64,000 bases of DNA from NCBI GenBank assembly GCA_037179385.1, contig CM074187.1, positions 43,682,879 through 43,746,878 on the forward strand. Direction: 5' to 3'. Made by a program: the position numbers and the translations under genes. Positions 44,804 to 57,024 of the stretch are shown piece after piece. Below the pieces are notes generated by a model. It saw only the letters and a program-made list of their open reading frames with translations. It was not told where the DNA came from and did no database searches. The first letter of the stretch is position 1, and each line of letters starts with the position of its first letter. The stretch is from Holothuria scabra (Eukaryota; Echinodermata; Holothuroidea; Aspidochirotida; Holothuriidae).

Positions 44804-46859
44804 CACTCTTAAAAAATTGGGCAAATTTTGCCCAACTTTTGACCAACACTGGGCATCTATTCAACAGCCTAAACAGTTGGGCAAAACTTTAACCAACCAA
44901 ATTTGGTAAAGTTTGAACCCAACTTTTGGGCAGGAGATTACCCAACTGTTTGGTAAATAAGCATTTTAAAACATACCCACTTGTTGGGCACTTCTTTTAT
45001 TAAAGGCATGTTCTGGTGGCTTTTTGCCTTTGTCTTGTAAGAAAAACAAAAATATTCCACACCATGTCCTTCAAACCCTATGACAATACCATTTTCCTAA
45101 CTCAAGATATCTCACTTTAAAGATGGGTTATTTCTGTTAAAAAATACCTCTGCTCTTCAACAAAGCCACAGAAAGTTATGTAATGTGGGCACATTGCTTC
45201 AAATTCCTTTTGTTTTTCTTTATAATTTAACACCCTGTTTGTCCTTGAAATTTGATACTGCTGGAATGTTTGAATATCTTTTTCTGTAGTTCTAGCATTA
45301 CCCTTCACCATATGTAGAGCGCAACCAACAATGTTCCTTGATATTGTCTGCAGCGGCATCATAATTATAAATAAATTGAATGCAGCGTCAAATTAATGTG
45401 CCACAATGACATCACAGATTTCCCATGATGCATCAAATCCCAAGAAAAATTTGCAGTATTTTAAAAATTTGTATCTTCCAAATGCTATAAGCTATTGATA
45501 TGCAATTTTCACCTTTTGAAAGAGAAAATTTTTCTGTTTATTTTGAAGTTAACGAATTTTGTCTCCAGAACATGCCTTTAAGCTGTTGGGCAAATGCATT
45601 AACCAAATGTTGGTTATATGTTAATCATCTTTTCCTTAAACGTTGGTGCTTTCTTTACATGTTAGGTTGTAGGTTATGGCAGGGAGCTGCCACTGCAGCT
45701 CCCTGGTTATGGCAATCGGTCCCGGTTAAAAAACCCTGGCTTAATAACCTGTTTGGTTTGTCACTGAGTTTCGTATAGGTACGTCCAAAACTGTCATTTT
45801 TAAAAGGCACTGTACTTTTAAAAGGCACTGTAAAATGATGTGTGTTAATGACGTGATGAAGTCTTGTAGTTTCATCAATGCATAAATGTGAACACAAAGG
45901 CTGCATGAGAATTAGCTGGTCCGTAGCCTTTTTTTCTAAAAGTCCCCACGACTCTCTGGCGAAGAGCCAAGGGGCGAAAACCAAACGATTACTCTCGGAG
46001 GAGTTCTGCTCCCTTAAGGAGCTTAACGTCCCAAATGGACAAGTGCGCCCTCCAAAGGGCAAACACTGAGTGGTCCTGCTCTAGACTGGCTGAATAGAAC
46101 AGAAGCCACAACCTGGATGCAGTTTAACGTCATGCCCAGGACAAGCTGGTCCGTAGCTCTCATACACTGTTATCTTGGTTATGAGACAGGTTTCTTGTTA
46201 TGCCGAAATGTTTCAAATAATAATAAATAAACGCTCATTCAGACGTGAAAGAGAATATCCCAGATCCTGACCTCTCATTGGATAGCAGTTTTGCGCCAAA
46301 TACGAATCATGGAATCTCATACAAATGTGTTCTAGTTCGTAATACTGTTTAAAGAATTTTATGGAAATAGAGATCGATTTCTTGGTCTAAAGTAATGTAC
46401 GAGTTTAGCTGTTTGGCCAATATAAAAGATGCCAAAGAGAATTTTCAGATTATGGTACCATGGTCTGATTATGAGAAGAATTGTGAAACAAATCGGGTCA
46501 AGTGCACTGTTGTTTGGTGACAACACTGCAACCAACTATATACCCAACAAATTGGCAAAAAGTTACCCAACAAGTGGGTAAAGGGAAAATATGCTCAACT
46601 GTAGAATAAAATCTTATCGTCATTTTGACCAGTCAGTTGGGTATAACAGTATACGCGTGCATGGAAGGGGAAATTTAACCATTATGTGAGCAAAGATTGA
46701 CCAACACTTAAGCAATTACTTTTACTCAACAAAAACTTTGCCCAGCTTTTAAACATTGCACCAAATTCACCAATTAGCCCCAAAGTTGGGCAAAGTTTCA
46801 CCAACACATTTCATAAATTTCTTTAACCAACGGATATTTTACCCAACGTTTTAAGAGTG
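44804..46859. mobile_element. TA-flanked TIR element with TTGGGYAAA motif clusters
   Basis: 2056 bp. Ends CACTCTTAAAAAATTGGGC and ACCCAACGTTTTAAGAGTG are inverted repeats, with TA at 44802 and 46860. The outer 200 and 400 bases are filled with TTGGGCAAA/ACCCAACT words in both orientations. Contains the TTAA MITE at 45004-45577. No transposase was found; the superfamily is uncertain. Confidence 0.75.
45004..45577. mobile_element. TTAA-specific MITE
   Basis: 574 bp with perfect 13-bp ends AGGCATGTTCTGG and CCAGAACATGCCT between TTAA sites at 45000 and 45578. A worn second copy is at 26869-27285. The target fits piggyBac or Kolobok-type elements; the AGGC end is not the usual piggyBac CCYT. Confidence 0.85.
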
Positions 46860-46861
46860 TA

Positions 46862-49800
46862 TACTGAACGAGGGGCATGTCACCAGTCCCCTTATTGGAC
46901 CCAATGACAAACATTTGCCCCAGTGATAATGTCCCTTTAGGATTATTAGTCGCTTCCATCAAGTTCCCCAAAAAGCCCTACATGCCAGAGCTTCCGGCCC
47001 TGTTGCGGGATTTTAAAAATAACTCCCTGTTGATAAAATGCCCCGAAACACTTTGGATCTCTTAAAATGCCCTGTCTCAAATTATCAATCACATGTTCAC
47101 ATTTGAATAGCTCCAAAATTTTGGCCTTGCCCCCTAAAATTATTGTTAAGTATGTTTCTCCTTAATCAAATTCCATAGTACTTCCCGATTCCATTCTCGT
47201 CCCTTAGCTCACCCCACTCCTGAATAAAATTTATAGTTTAGAATTCTTAATTTTAATATGGTTTTCGACCATTTTGGAGCCTTTCGCTGAGCTTCCGGGT
47301 GCTTCGCCCCCTTAACCTCTACTGGGGCTTAGGCCCTAGACTCCACCAGGGGTCCTTGAGCGGGACCCTGGAGTTTTGCGCTCGCCCAAAACCGGTCGGC
47401 TGCCGAAAACTTATGGCCCCCAATAGAAAACATCTTATGATCTGATACTACCTATATGCAGTCCCTTGTTTCAATTTTGAATTTTTATGCGTTCTTAACG
47501 GATATCTTGTACCGGTAATTAGACAAAGCATTTTTGTGCTGTGGAGTGGGATTAAAAACCGCAGATACTTCGAAGTACTGCTCTGTTAGGTTTTTAAAAC
47601 CTTTTGTTTCTGCTTTTAAGCAGCTCCCCTAATTTTTAAAGGGGTGAATGCCGTACTTTCTCCCTCCTCTATCCTTCCCGTCAGGAAATTTGGCAATGTC
47701 CTCCCTGTTGCCAGTTTTTCGGCTTTCTCTGGTTTCTTCTGTTGTTCTGAGACGCGCCTTCTTCGCATCTCAACACCTTCATGAGCCTTGTCTCCGCTCG
47801 GGAGAACACTCCAGTCCAAAGGGCTTGGAAACCCTTCCTCTAAGCGGAACGCCCTCATCTGTTGACGCGGAGCGTAAGGAAAATTTTGAAAAATCAGACT
47901 CTCAGACCGCCGAAAATGGCATTTCTCATGGCTTAAGCCCAGGTCACTCTACAGCAACATCGGATCAGATTTTGCTCCGATTTTTGTGAGTTTTACTTAC
48001 ATCTCCCCCATATTTGGTCGCAAAAAGACAAAAAATTTGCAACCCTGGGTAATATGATCTGTATCGCAGAACTACGAAAATTTAAGTTATAAAAATTATG
48101 CCGTGACGTCACATCCGCAGACAACATTTATCTGATACGACGCGTAGTCCGACAAAAGCTGTTTGTAAATGTGACGTCACTTGAAATAAAATCTTTGCCA
48201 GGAGTCTGTAAGTTTATGTATATGGGGCGCCATCATCAGTTGGTGTGGAGCGTTAGCGTTAGCGTCGGGGAACACTGGCCACCCCGTCGGGGAAGGTCGG
48301 CGATTTCGTCGGGGAGGCCAAAAAATTAAAAATAAAATAATAAAAAAACCCCCACAATGACTGGATTTACTGGATGCGCGACCTAGAACATATTTTTTGT
48401 TTTGTAACGCTATTTTAATACATATCGGAATCGATTTTAAATCACTTCTTAACTCGGTTAAACCTCATTCTATGTACCTTGTCCTATCTCTTTTGCGGGA
48501 GGGGGGGGGGGAACCTAAAAGACTGAAGTAACTGGATGGATGACCATGATTTTTTTCTTTTTGAACTATTTTTTCTTTTGTAACGTTATTTTAATGCATA
48601 TCTGAATCGGTTTTAATCACTTCTTACTAGCTCTTCTATCCCTCATCCCATCTTCAATCCGTGCGCTCAAGGTCATGCCTCCGTCGGGACGGGCTACCCA
48701 CCCCCTGTTGTTGAGAAAATCCAATTTCGTCGGGGAACCTTCATCTGCAGACCCACGATAAAAGATGTGGGTCTGAAGTCACTCGGACGACCATCTTGAT
48801 CTTGTTTTCTAGAAGACCATATTCTTCAAGGAAACTCACAATTCCGAATTCTCCTCACAAAAACGGACGAGAGGTACTTCATGTGCGTGCACTACCCAAT
48901 GGTCTGCCATCTGGCCTGCCCGGACAGGAGAATTCTCACGAAGGTAATGAATATCGGCCATGCCGTTTTCAGCTACACATAATGATTAACAGTGGTGTGA
49001 GAAAATCTCCTCATAAGTCTGACTGAGAATTTATTCGAAGGCACCTTGTAACGTGACATATTTTCAAATAAGTTGGGAGTAAAAGCATTCATAGTCTGGA
49101 GTTCAGGCAGTCACGTTAAAAAATTCATCTATTTAGTTGACCTTGCAATTGAATTCAACGAAGATTGTTAATACAGTCAAAAATATTATGGTATGTTCTC
49201 AATGCCGTTGCATAGTCTCCCCCCCCCCTTCCCCGAAAAGAGACCAGAGCATTACATCTAATTGTAGCAGTAACTTTTATCTGGTACTTTTCTGATCATT
49301 ATCGAGTTGGGGTTCTTTCTCTATTAAAGTGAAACTTTCATTTTGAAGGAAAGCTCAAAATATCGACTTCATTTCTAGTTACAAGTCTGGGAAATGCCAT
49401 TCCGGCTATCTTAGGGGTTAGATTTTTTTAACAATTTTCTCCGCGCTTCCTGATGGTGGCTCTCCGCATAGATAGTGTTTTAGTCGAACAGATAACTGAA
49501 CAGAGCAACGCGTTTTTGTAAATTATTCTTTGTTTTGGGGCAGTATTATGAAGTGAAAATAATTTTATTGCGAAAGAAATCTGAAAAAAGGGACTTCTTT
49601 AGTTCTAGTTACGAGCCCAGGAAATGCCATTTTCTGCTGCCCGGGTGTTCTCAATTTTTAAAAATATTCTGTACGCTCGACTTAGATAATCTTTCGGGTA
49701 GGATGACATTTTTCCGGACAAAAAAGAATTCTGCCCCCTCCCAAACTGACACGCTCCCGTACGCCTATGACAATAAGTAAAATATAAAACTTCAAATATA

Positions 49801-51949
49801 TGCGAGGCCAATTTTTTCCTCTGGCGAATGCTCCAATATGGTCCGAGGGCCTAAATCTGCATGATGATATTCAGTAGCCTCAACAAAACTACAGGTCACC
49901 CCTACTTGATTTTCCTCATGAGAACGTCAGATTCCTCCATAAACCCCCAAACTGTCATAAAATTACAATTTTTCTCCAATATTAGCCTTAGATTGTTAAA
50001 ATTGACAAAATTTTCCAATTTCGATGGATACTCCGTACAATAAATAACCAAAGCCAACTGTGTTAATCACCCGGCATACTACCTAATTTTGCTCCTGAAA
50101 GACATATCACTTAATAAAAGAAACCAAACTTTTCATAATAACCTTACCAAAAAACAAATTTTCTTTTATTAAAGTCCAAAGTTTCTCCATTATAATAAGC
50201 TCTTAATTTTCAAAGATTCGTTTAAAAAAGGGAAACCTATCCGGGCAAACTTTTAGTCTCGTCTCGAAGCCTTAGTTCGTAGGTCTTGTGCGATTCAATG
50301 CGTAAGCCCAAAAGAATTTCAGCTGTGGCCCATATAACGTTTTTGATTTTCCCTTATAAAGGACGGGTTCTTCAATAAACACCCCAAAATTTTTATAGTA
50401 CCAACAAAAGCCAAATTTCTTTCAAAAATTTTAATTTTTACTTCAAATAAACTCCAGATTTTTAAGTTTTTGTTTAAAAGAAAGCCCAAAATTTCGGCGC
50501 GGTCCACGCCCTCAAATTCTGCCAAGTCACGTTCCACCGGGACATAACATCGCCTTTGTGAGGCCTTGAAATTCTGGCCCCCCTGTCGGGCAAATCCTGG
50601 CGCCACCCCTGACCGGTAGGCCTACTGTATGGAATGGAGCTTGGGAAAACTTTTCTCAAATCTTTGTTATCGTTTTCACTTTCCCTTGAAAATTTTACTT
50701 TTAATATAGCTTTTTCTGTTGTTTCTGGAAAAAATTTGAATGTATTCAAATAATTCGCTATTCGGGTATTGTGTTGCACAAGATTTCAAACAGGTTGAAG
50801 ATGATGATTGCTTCTTTTAAAAGAAATGCTTCCCAAGTCTGTCGCGACAATTTATCTCTTCAATTTTTTTCGTACATATGGTACCATGACTGGAATCCTT
50901 TTCTGTTTTTCGGACAAATGTTTGGAACAATTCGGATATTCGACCATTTCGGACATCGTGTTGTGAAAGACTGTGAAGTAAAGCTCACGAGTAATGGCTC
51001 TTTGCTCTGCCCGAATGTGTAGCAACGAACTTTCGTAATCTTGTTGATTTTCATGAAAATTTTACCACGACTGTGATGCTTTTTTGTTTTTCGGGCACAT
51101 TCTCTTAAAATTTGGGCACAATTGGGTTAGGATAGGTTGGGTTAGATGGAATTTTACTGCCCAGTTTCTAAGGATGTGGTTCAAGTCGCCCCGGCCACGG
51201 CTTCTTTTCCAGTTGTGGCTCACGCTTGGGTTTTTTTTTTATTTAAAAAAAAAAAAACCATGCCAATTTTAGTTTATCCATTGGCTGTAGGAATTTTTCC
51301 CAAATTTCTGCCCGCATTTTTTCCACGTTCCTGCTCGAATTTTTGTTCTTGCGAATATTTGGGGGAGGGCAGTCTGCCTCCATAGATCCCGCCTGTTACG
51401 ACTATGGTAGTACATTAGATTAATAATAATTGGCCTTTATCTCTCTAAAATGCCGAAAAGTTTATGCACCACAAATCACAGGCGTACGGAAGACATTTCA
51501 CAAGTGGGTAGAGTGTGCTTGCTCTGAAAATTTTGCAAATTGAACTGATTTTCCCTTTTTACCACGATAGCACCCAGGCCGTATGAATGAGTCCTCCCCC
51601 AACAGAAACTATGGAGAAAGACATTTAAACCACAAGTTAAAACGACGAAAGAACAAGGTGAAGCAGAAGCTGCTTTGGGTCCAATTGTGTGCGATGAGCA
51701 TTTCTCTAACCGTATGACTTCTATTTCATGTTCAACAATATGAGTTGTTCAACTAATAAGGATTTTACCATGTTGGCAAGCGCTGCTTTCCGCCCCACTG
51801 CCCATTGCACTGTCCTCTTGCCCTGTTGCCCTGAAAATACAAGTGTCAGTGTCCTGAAATTAAGCATTTTCCCTGCTCTGTGAAGGCTGCAGCCCCTACA
51901 CACCATGCCTCGTATGCCAATGCACCAACTTCACATGTATATATTTCAC
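46862..51949. other. long repeat-derived stretch without a gene
   Basis: 47440-47600 is a GCAGATAC repeat. 47840-47930 and 48226-48260 are GCGGAGCGCCA units, and the right end CCGTACGCCTATG at 49757-49769 belongs to the CATAGGCGT family. 48260-48740 has CGTCGGGGAA words at both sides. 49800-50612 is the inverse of the GTGGCGCCAGG repeat at 31868. 50800-51410 is another CATAGGCGT-family fragment. All frames are short. Confidence 0.45.
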
Positions 51950-52260
51950 CATTAAATTGTTAAAGATAAATCTGGCTGCTCTCCTCTGGACCTTTTCATG
52001 AGTATCCCCCTATCAGATTGGGTGTAAGGGTACCAAACAACATTACAGTAATCTAGAATAGACCGGACACTGAAGAGCAAATTAGGCCGTTTCTTTGGTT
52101 GACTTGTCGCAATAAGTAAGATTTCTTCTCAGTATGCCCAAAGTCAGATTTGCTTTAGCTGCTATTGTATTAATGTGGCCTTTTCAGCACATGTTTGAAG
52201 AGAGTTCTACACCTAAATGAATCTTATATGGCCAAGAAGCGCCATCAGGGGCAAGGTTTG
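51950..52260 (-). pseudogene. LINE RT C-terminal fragment
   Basis: On the minus strand one frame reads HINTIAAKANLTLGILRRNL and VRSILDYCNVVWYPYTQSD; after a frame change it continues EKVQRRAARF. These are the conserved motifs downstream of RT in CR1/L2/jockey-like LINEs. A different fragment from 36640-37415. Confidence 0.8.
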
Positions 52261-52901
52261 TACTGGGACATAATTTAAATTTTGTCACCTCTCCTTAAGG
52301 CCATCCAGTATGAAGTGAAAAGTTAAACACCACTTATACACCATTGGAAGATCTAACTACATAACACTGGCTTTTTTGTAGAAGAAAAAAAAAAACACTT
52401 TTAAGTTCAACTTTTAAAGAACACCTTGAAGACAGACGCCCTGTGAGTTACATCCTATCAAGCCCAAGCTTTAATATGGAGATAACAGTGTACTTTCAGT
52501 GGGTAAATTAAAAGGCCCAGTTCGCTCACCCCAAACAGTACAAATTCTCCTAGCCTTCTTACTTAAGCCCCTCCCGCAATTGTTTGAAATTCATCCTCAT
52601 TCAGACACAATCTCAGTTTATTGCTTCAGGGTGAGTATAAAAAAGGTCAATGTGTAAAATCAAAACACTTTCAGTACAGTCCATGCTGTGTAATATCAGC
52701 TTTGGTACCCTGTATTGTTTGAATTAACTGTCAATATAAGAGTTCAGCCAATTGCGAATTTCAGTAACCCCCTATAAAATTGTAGTTTGGGGTGAGTGGA
52801 TTGGCCCTTTAATACCAGCGACTTGTACATACTTCTGCTGTTGGATTTAACTATTCCCGTGGACACTGACAAATTCACATAGATCTCAAAAAGGAAAGGA
52901 G
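52261..52901. other. flank of ORF1-like pseudogene, nothing identified
   Basis: No coding or repeat pattern I could name; 52381-52397 is an A run. It may include the 5' end of the LINE whose ORF1 follows. Confidence 0.4.
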
Positions 52902-53572
52902 ATGGCCGAGATGGTTACCATGGTAATTGCTCAAGTCTTCTCAGGAAAAGACTTTGAAATCAAGCTGCAAGCATGTTTTGACAGGGCATTGGAAAAAATG
53001 GACGAATTCTTGAAGCAAATTGAAATCCAGTCGGGACAGATACATGAACTGAAAGTTGAAACTGGCAGAGTTTCAACGGAAATGAGAACCGTTCAAGAGA
53101 GATCCACCTCACGGGAGGATAAGTGCTGTTCTGCTTCAATCCAAGTAAATCACCTTGCACAGTACTCACGCAGAAATTGCCTTTTGGAGTCGACGAACTT
53201 TTTAATGTTAATACCGATGCCGCCATTACCAGTCTCGCCTCCACGTACCTGGTATTAATCTAGACCCGTAGGAGATCGATCGGCCCCATCGAGTTGGCAA
53301 GAAGGATCAGGACAAGCCAAAAGGCATTATTGCTAATTTTCAAAACTACAAGGCCAGAGAGCAGTACGTTAAGAACCGACGAAAGCTGAAGGGCACGAAA
53401 ATCGTAATACAAGAAGACCTTCAGGCACAAAGGGCAACCCGAGACAAATCAGCATGGTTCCATGATGGATACTTTAATCGCGTTGATCAACAAAAAAGGG
53501 AAAGAATTTACAATCATATAATGGGGGAGGGGTTTAATTTAACAATACAAGATACAATCATGGACAAATAGC
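52902..53572 (+). pseudogene. L1-like LINE ORF1 protein, frame-broken
   Basis: ATG at 52902 opens a chain with a coiled-coil-like part (about residues 20-70) ending QYSRRNCLL, which matches the LEEYSRRNCL start of the RNA-binding region in L1-type ORF1 proteins. After frame changes near 53190 and a stop near 53265 the text continues EIDRPHRVGKKDQDKPKG, REQYVKNRRKLKG and IQEDLQAQR, as in the RRM-like and C-terminal parts, to a stop at 53570. These proteins bind LINE RNA and act as chaperones. It is inactive as it stands. No ORF2 follows. Confidence 0.75.
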
Positions 53573-53631
53573 CTGACAATTGTCGGCAAGTCGTTTTATA
53601 TAGATAAGGAATAAAAAGGAAGCTGCTGAGA

Positions 53632-55721
53632 CAGTGGCGTAGCTAGGATTTTTTCGAGGGGGCTATGGGGGGGTTGGGCACGTTTGTACATGGCTGGAGT
53701 TTAATATCTAAGTGTAGCGCCTCCATCAGTTGACGCGGAGCGTAAAAAGAAAATTTTGGATTTTTGGAACCTCCCAGATGGCTTGAAATGGCATTTGCAA
53801 GGTTTAATTGTCCTTAATTCTGGTAAGAAAAATTTGTGATTTTTCTAAGATTCGAACACTTTTGAGAAACTGATTAGCTCAGATCCTAGGATTTCGAATC
53901 CGAATTCTGCTGTAAGTTGCAAGCAGCTGTCCCAATGCACGCCTGATTGAGGTATATCCATAGGCGTAGGGAGCATTTCAGTTTGGAAGCAGAAGAATTT
54001 TCCCCGAAATATGTAATTCTGCCCACAAGACAGGCAAAGCGGAGCGCCACCACTAGTTGGCGCGGAGCTTTGAGAAAATTTGACAATTCGTACCTCTCAG
54101 ACAGTCGAAAATGACATTTCCAAGGCTTGTAAAGGGGATATAAGCAGTCGCTAGTTTAAGCTCCAATTGCAGATAAACGTTCACTCAAAACTAAAATTCA
54201 GTCAGAAAGTCTAAGCGGAGCGCCACCATTAGTTGGTGCGAACAGTGCAAAAAATTTTGAAATATCCGACCCTCAGACAGTTGAAAGTGGCATTTCCCGG
54301 GATAATAGGGGAATCTAAGCAGTCACTATTTTAAGTTTCCTCTTGCAAAAGTGTTTACTTAAAACTTCAATTCTGCTATGAAGTGGTAAGTGGTGCGTCA
54401 CCAGTTGGGACGAAACGTACAGAAAAGTTTGAAAAATCTGACCCTTCAGACAGTCAAAAATGTCATTTCTTATGTTTATAGAGGGTCTAAGCAGTCGCTA
54501 TTTCGAGGTTCCGTTTTCAAAAAACTGTTCACTTGAAACAAAAATTCTTCAGGAAAGACTTTCTACACGGAGCGCCACCACTGGCTGGCGCGGAGCGAAC
54601 AGAAAATTTTGAAAAATGGGACCCCTGAGACAGTTGAAACTGACATTTCCCAGGCTTATAGGGGGTTCTAAGCAGTCACTATTTGGTAAAAAACAACTAC
54701 GAGATATATAAAATGTATCACTACCAATCGATGAAATTGTCCCTCATGTTTTCGGGTGAAAACTATAAAACAGAACTGAAAACATGCTAAGGAATTTTAC
54801 CCTATTGTGAATCTTGTCTAAGTTCAATATATTGATAAAATTGTGTGACTGCCCGAACTTCCGACTGTATATGGTTTTACTTTTTGAAAAAATGAACATT
54901 ACAAGGTGTGTTTAAATGAAGCAGACTTTTTGGAAGCAGACTTATTGGAAGACATTCTCTCACTACATCATTAGAGTATCGAAAAGCAAATAACCCGATT
55001 TTCATAACCATTGTCTGCATTTGGCTCTAGAGCAGGACAGATGGCAAACTTTTTGGAAGCAGACTTATTGGAAGACATTCTCTCACTACATCAAATGGTC
55101 CGCAGATCCTTGTTGTTTTCCATGAAAATTATACTTCTTATATAGCGTTTTCTGTTTTCCGGCAAGGATTTGAACAATTGAAGCTATTAAAATAATCGGC
55201 TATTTCGGGTAATGTGTTACACAAGATTTTAAATCAGGCTCAAGAATGTTTCTTTTAAGCCAATGTTTCTTTTTCCCAAATGTGTCGCGGTTTTTTAATG
55301 ATTTTTGCGTAAGTTTTGTTACACTTACTTACTATGATACTTTTGCATTTTCGGGCAAATGCTTGGAAGAATTTGTATATTCGACAATATCGGGCATTGT
55401 GTTGTGATTATTTGTGAAGTTAAAGTCACGAATAATACCTTTTTGCGCTGCCCGAAGGTGTAGCCTTAGAACCTTGACTTAGTTTTTCATTAAAAATTTA
55501 TTTCGACTATATGCCGTTGCTTTCCTTTTTTCGGGCATATCTTTTTTAAGATTTCAGCCGCATACAGGAATTTTCTGAAAAGCCACCCCATCTTTTCAAA
55601 ATTCAAGGGTTGTCCGAATTTTTTCCAGAATCCTGCCCGAATTTTCCCCAAATTCCTGCCGAATTTAGATTTTGCGGAAATTTGGGGCAGTCTTCCCCCT
55701 GCCCCGCCTCGTACGCCACTG
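53632..55721. mobile_element. composite hAT-like element with internal tandem units
   Basis: Left end CAGTGGCGTAGCTAGG and right end CCTCGTACGCCACTG are inverted repeats. No clear target duplication is visible (TGCTGAGA and AGAATGTC). A second start, CATAGGCGTAGGGAGCATT at 53952, suggests that one element merged with another. Confidence 0.6.
54020..54700 (+). repeat. ~180-bp tandem repeat, GCGGAGCGCCACCA family
   Basis: Four consecutive units start near 54038, 54214, 54390 and 54568. Each has the order GCGGAGCGCCACCAYTRG, TTGGCGCGGAGCG, GAAAATTTTGAAAAAT, CTCAGACAGT and TCTAAGCAGTCACTATTT. Single units occur elsewhere in the window. Confidence 0.85.
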
Positions 55722-56722
55722 AGAATGTCCACTCCACCCAAGAGCTAAGTCAGGTCCTGTGAGGTAATAGTACTAGGTTGCGATCCTTGAGATTGCATTG
55801 ATCCAGCATGGGCTTGGTTGTTGCACTGGCCAATAACTGGCAGCCATGGCCGTGCAAAGCGCAAATTCCTTCCAACCATATTTGACTCAAATATTCTACC
55901 CACCACACCAAGTATGATTATGGAACAAATTTGTGCATCCCCAGGAATTGAAAAAATCCCTACAGGAGATAGAAACAGGCCAGATGCTAGAGGCGGACCT
56001 TACACCACATCAAGGTAGGCAATTTCAGCCACTCTAAACCTGCTAGAAAAATATCCATCCATCCATCCGTCCGTCCGTCCGTCCGTCCGTCCGTCCGTCC
56101 ATCCATCCATCCATCCATCAATTCTGAAATTCAGAGTGCAGCACAATTGCAGAATACCCTGCAACTGCGTGCATGGATCTATCGCAAGTGTATCTATGTC
56201 ATAGTAGCCCGGATTGAATATTATCATCGGCGGGCCAGCATGAACATATTTTTTTGCCTAGGTCGCCAGTGTGTGTGTGTGTGGGGGGGGGGGGGCTGGG
56301 CGATTCAGTGGGAGATCCAGCTCCCCAAGCCCCCCCCGTAGCTACGCCAGTGTGCTGAGGTGTCTAAGATTGCACTTTTCAGTCTACTCTCCGATCTCTC
56401 GTGTTTGTGCTCCCCGCAGTACGTCAGTCGTAACCTGTACAATACAAGATTTATGGCATTTCTTGTCCGCCTTTCAATAATACGTTCTCTTTGCTCGTCA
56501 GGTATTTTGTGCTATGCAACCTTCAGATCCAGTGTGCAGTAATAACACAAAGACCAATACAATTAACACAAACGGGGACCTAATAAAAGAGTAGCCAGAG
56601 GGTCATCTTACATTCCTTACTCTGTTGCCTAAAGAAATTGTCCTTGGCAATTCTCTGACAAGCCAAGTTACTGACAGCAATGGATGTGCGCTGAGCTCTG
56701 TCCGTTGTGATATATGTTCAAC
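55722..56722. other. intergenic with microsatellite and transposon ends
   Basis: Holds the ATCC/GTCC microsatellite at 56049-56118 and a TG/poly-G run (56270-56297) ending GTAGCTACGCCAGTGTG, a hAT-like terminus. No gene. Confidence 0.5.
56049..56118 (+). repeat. (ATCC)n-(GTCC)n-(ATCC)n microsatellite
   Basis: Tetranucleotide array with a GTCC block in the centre and ATCC blocks on both sides. The Asp/Gly/Trp-rich reverse frame is an artefact. Confidence 0.95.
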
Positions 56723-57024
56723 AAGCACCTCCCACTCGCGTGCTGTTCGCGTGTTAGTAATCTATATATATCTTCTCTCCCCGATGTGACAAAAAGAGTG
56801 ACAAAATTACGGAAAACTATACAGGACATTGTCTATTAATACAATGTTTACCATGACAAATATATACAGCTTGTTGGGATATATATGGTGTATGGCTATT
56901 ATATATAGATTATGCAAAACCTATTTATATGAGAGTAAATTATATATATCTGGGTACAACCTATATATTTTGAGAAGTATAATCAATATATTTGGCACAT
57001 AATTTTGTCACATACGGCGCCTCA
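56723..57024 (-). repeat. AT-rich terminal segment next to cluster B
   Basis: From AAGCACCTCCCACTCGCG to CATACGGCGCCTC; inverse of 43016-43334. Satellite cluster B starts directly after it. Confidence 0.88.

Noticed and set aside
45655..46062. 135-codon minus-strand frame
   Set aside because: Lies inside the TA-flanked transposon; no known motif.
56000..56227. Gly/Trp/Asp-rich reverse frame
   Set aside because: Translation of the ATCC/GTCC microsatellite.
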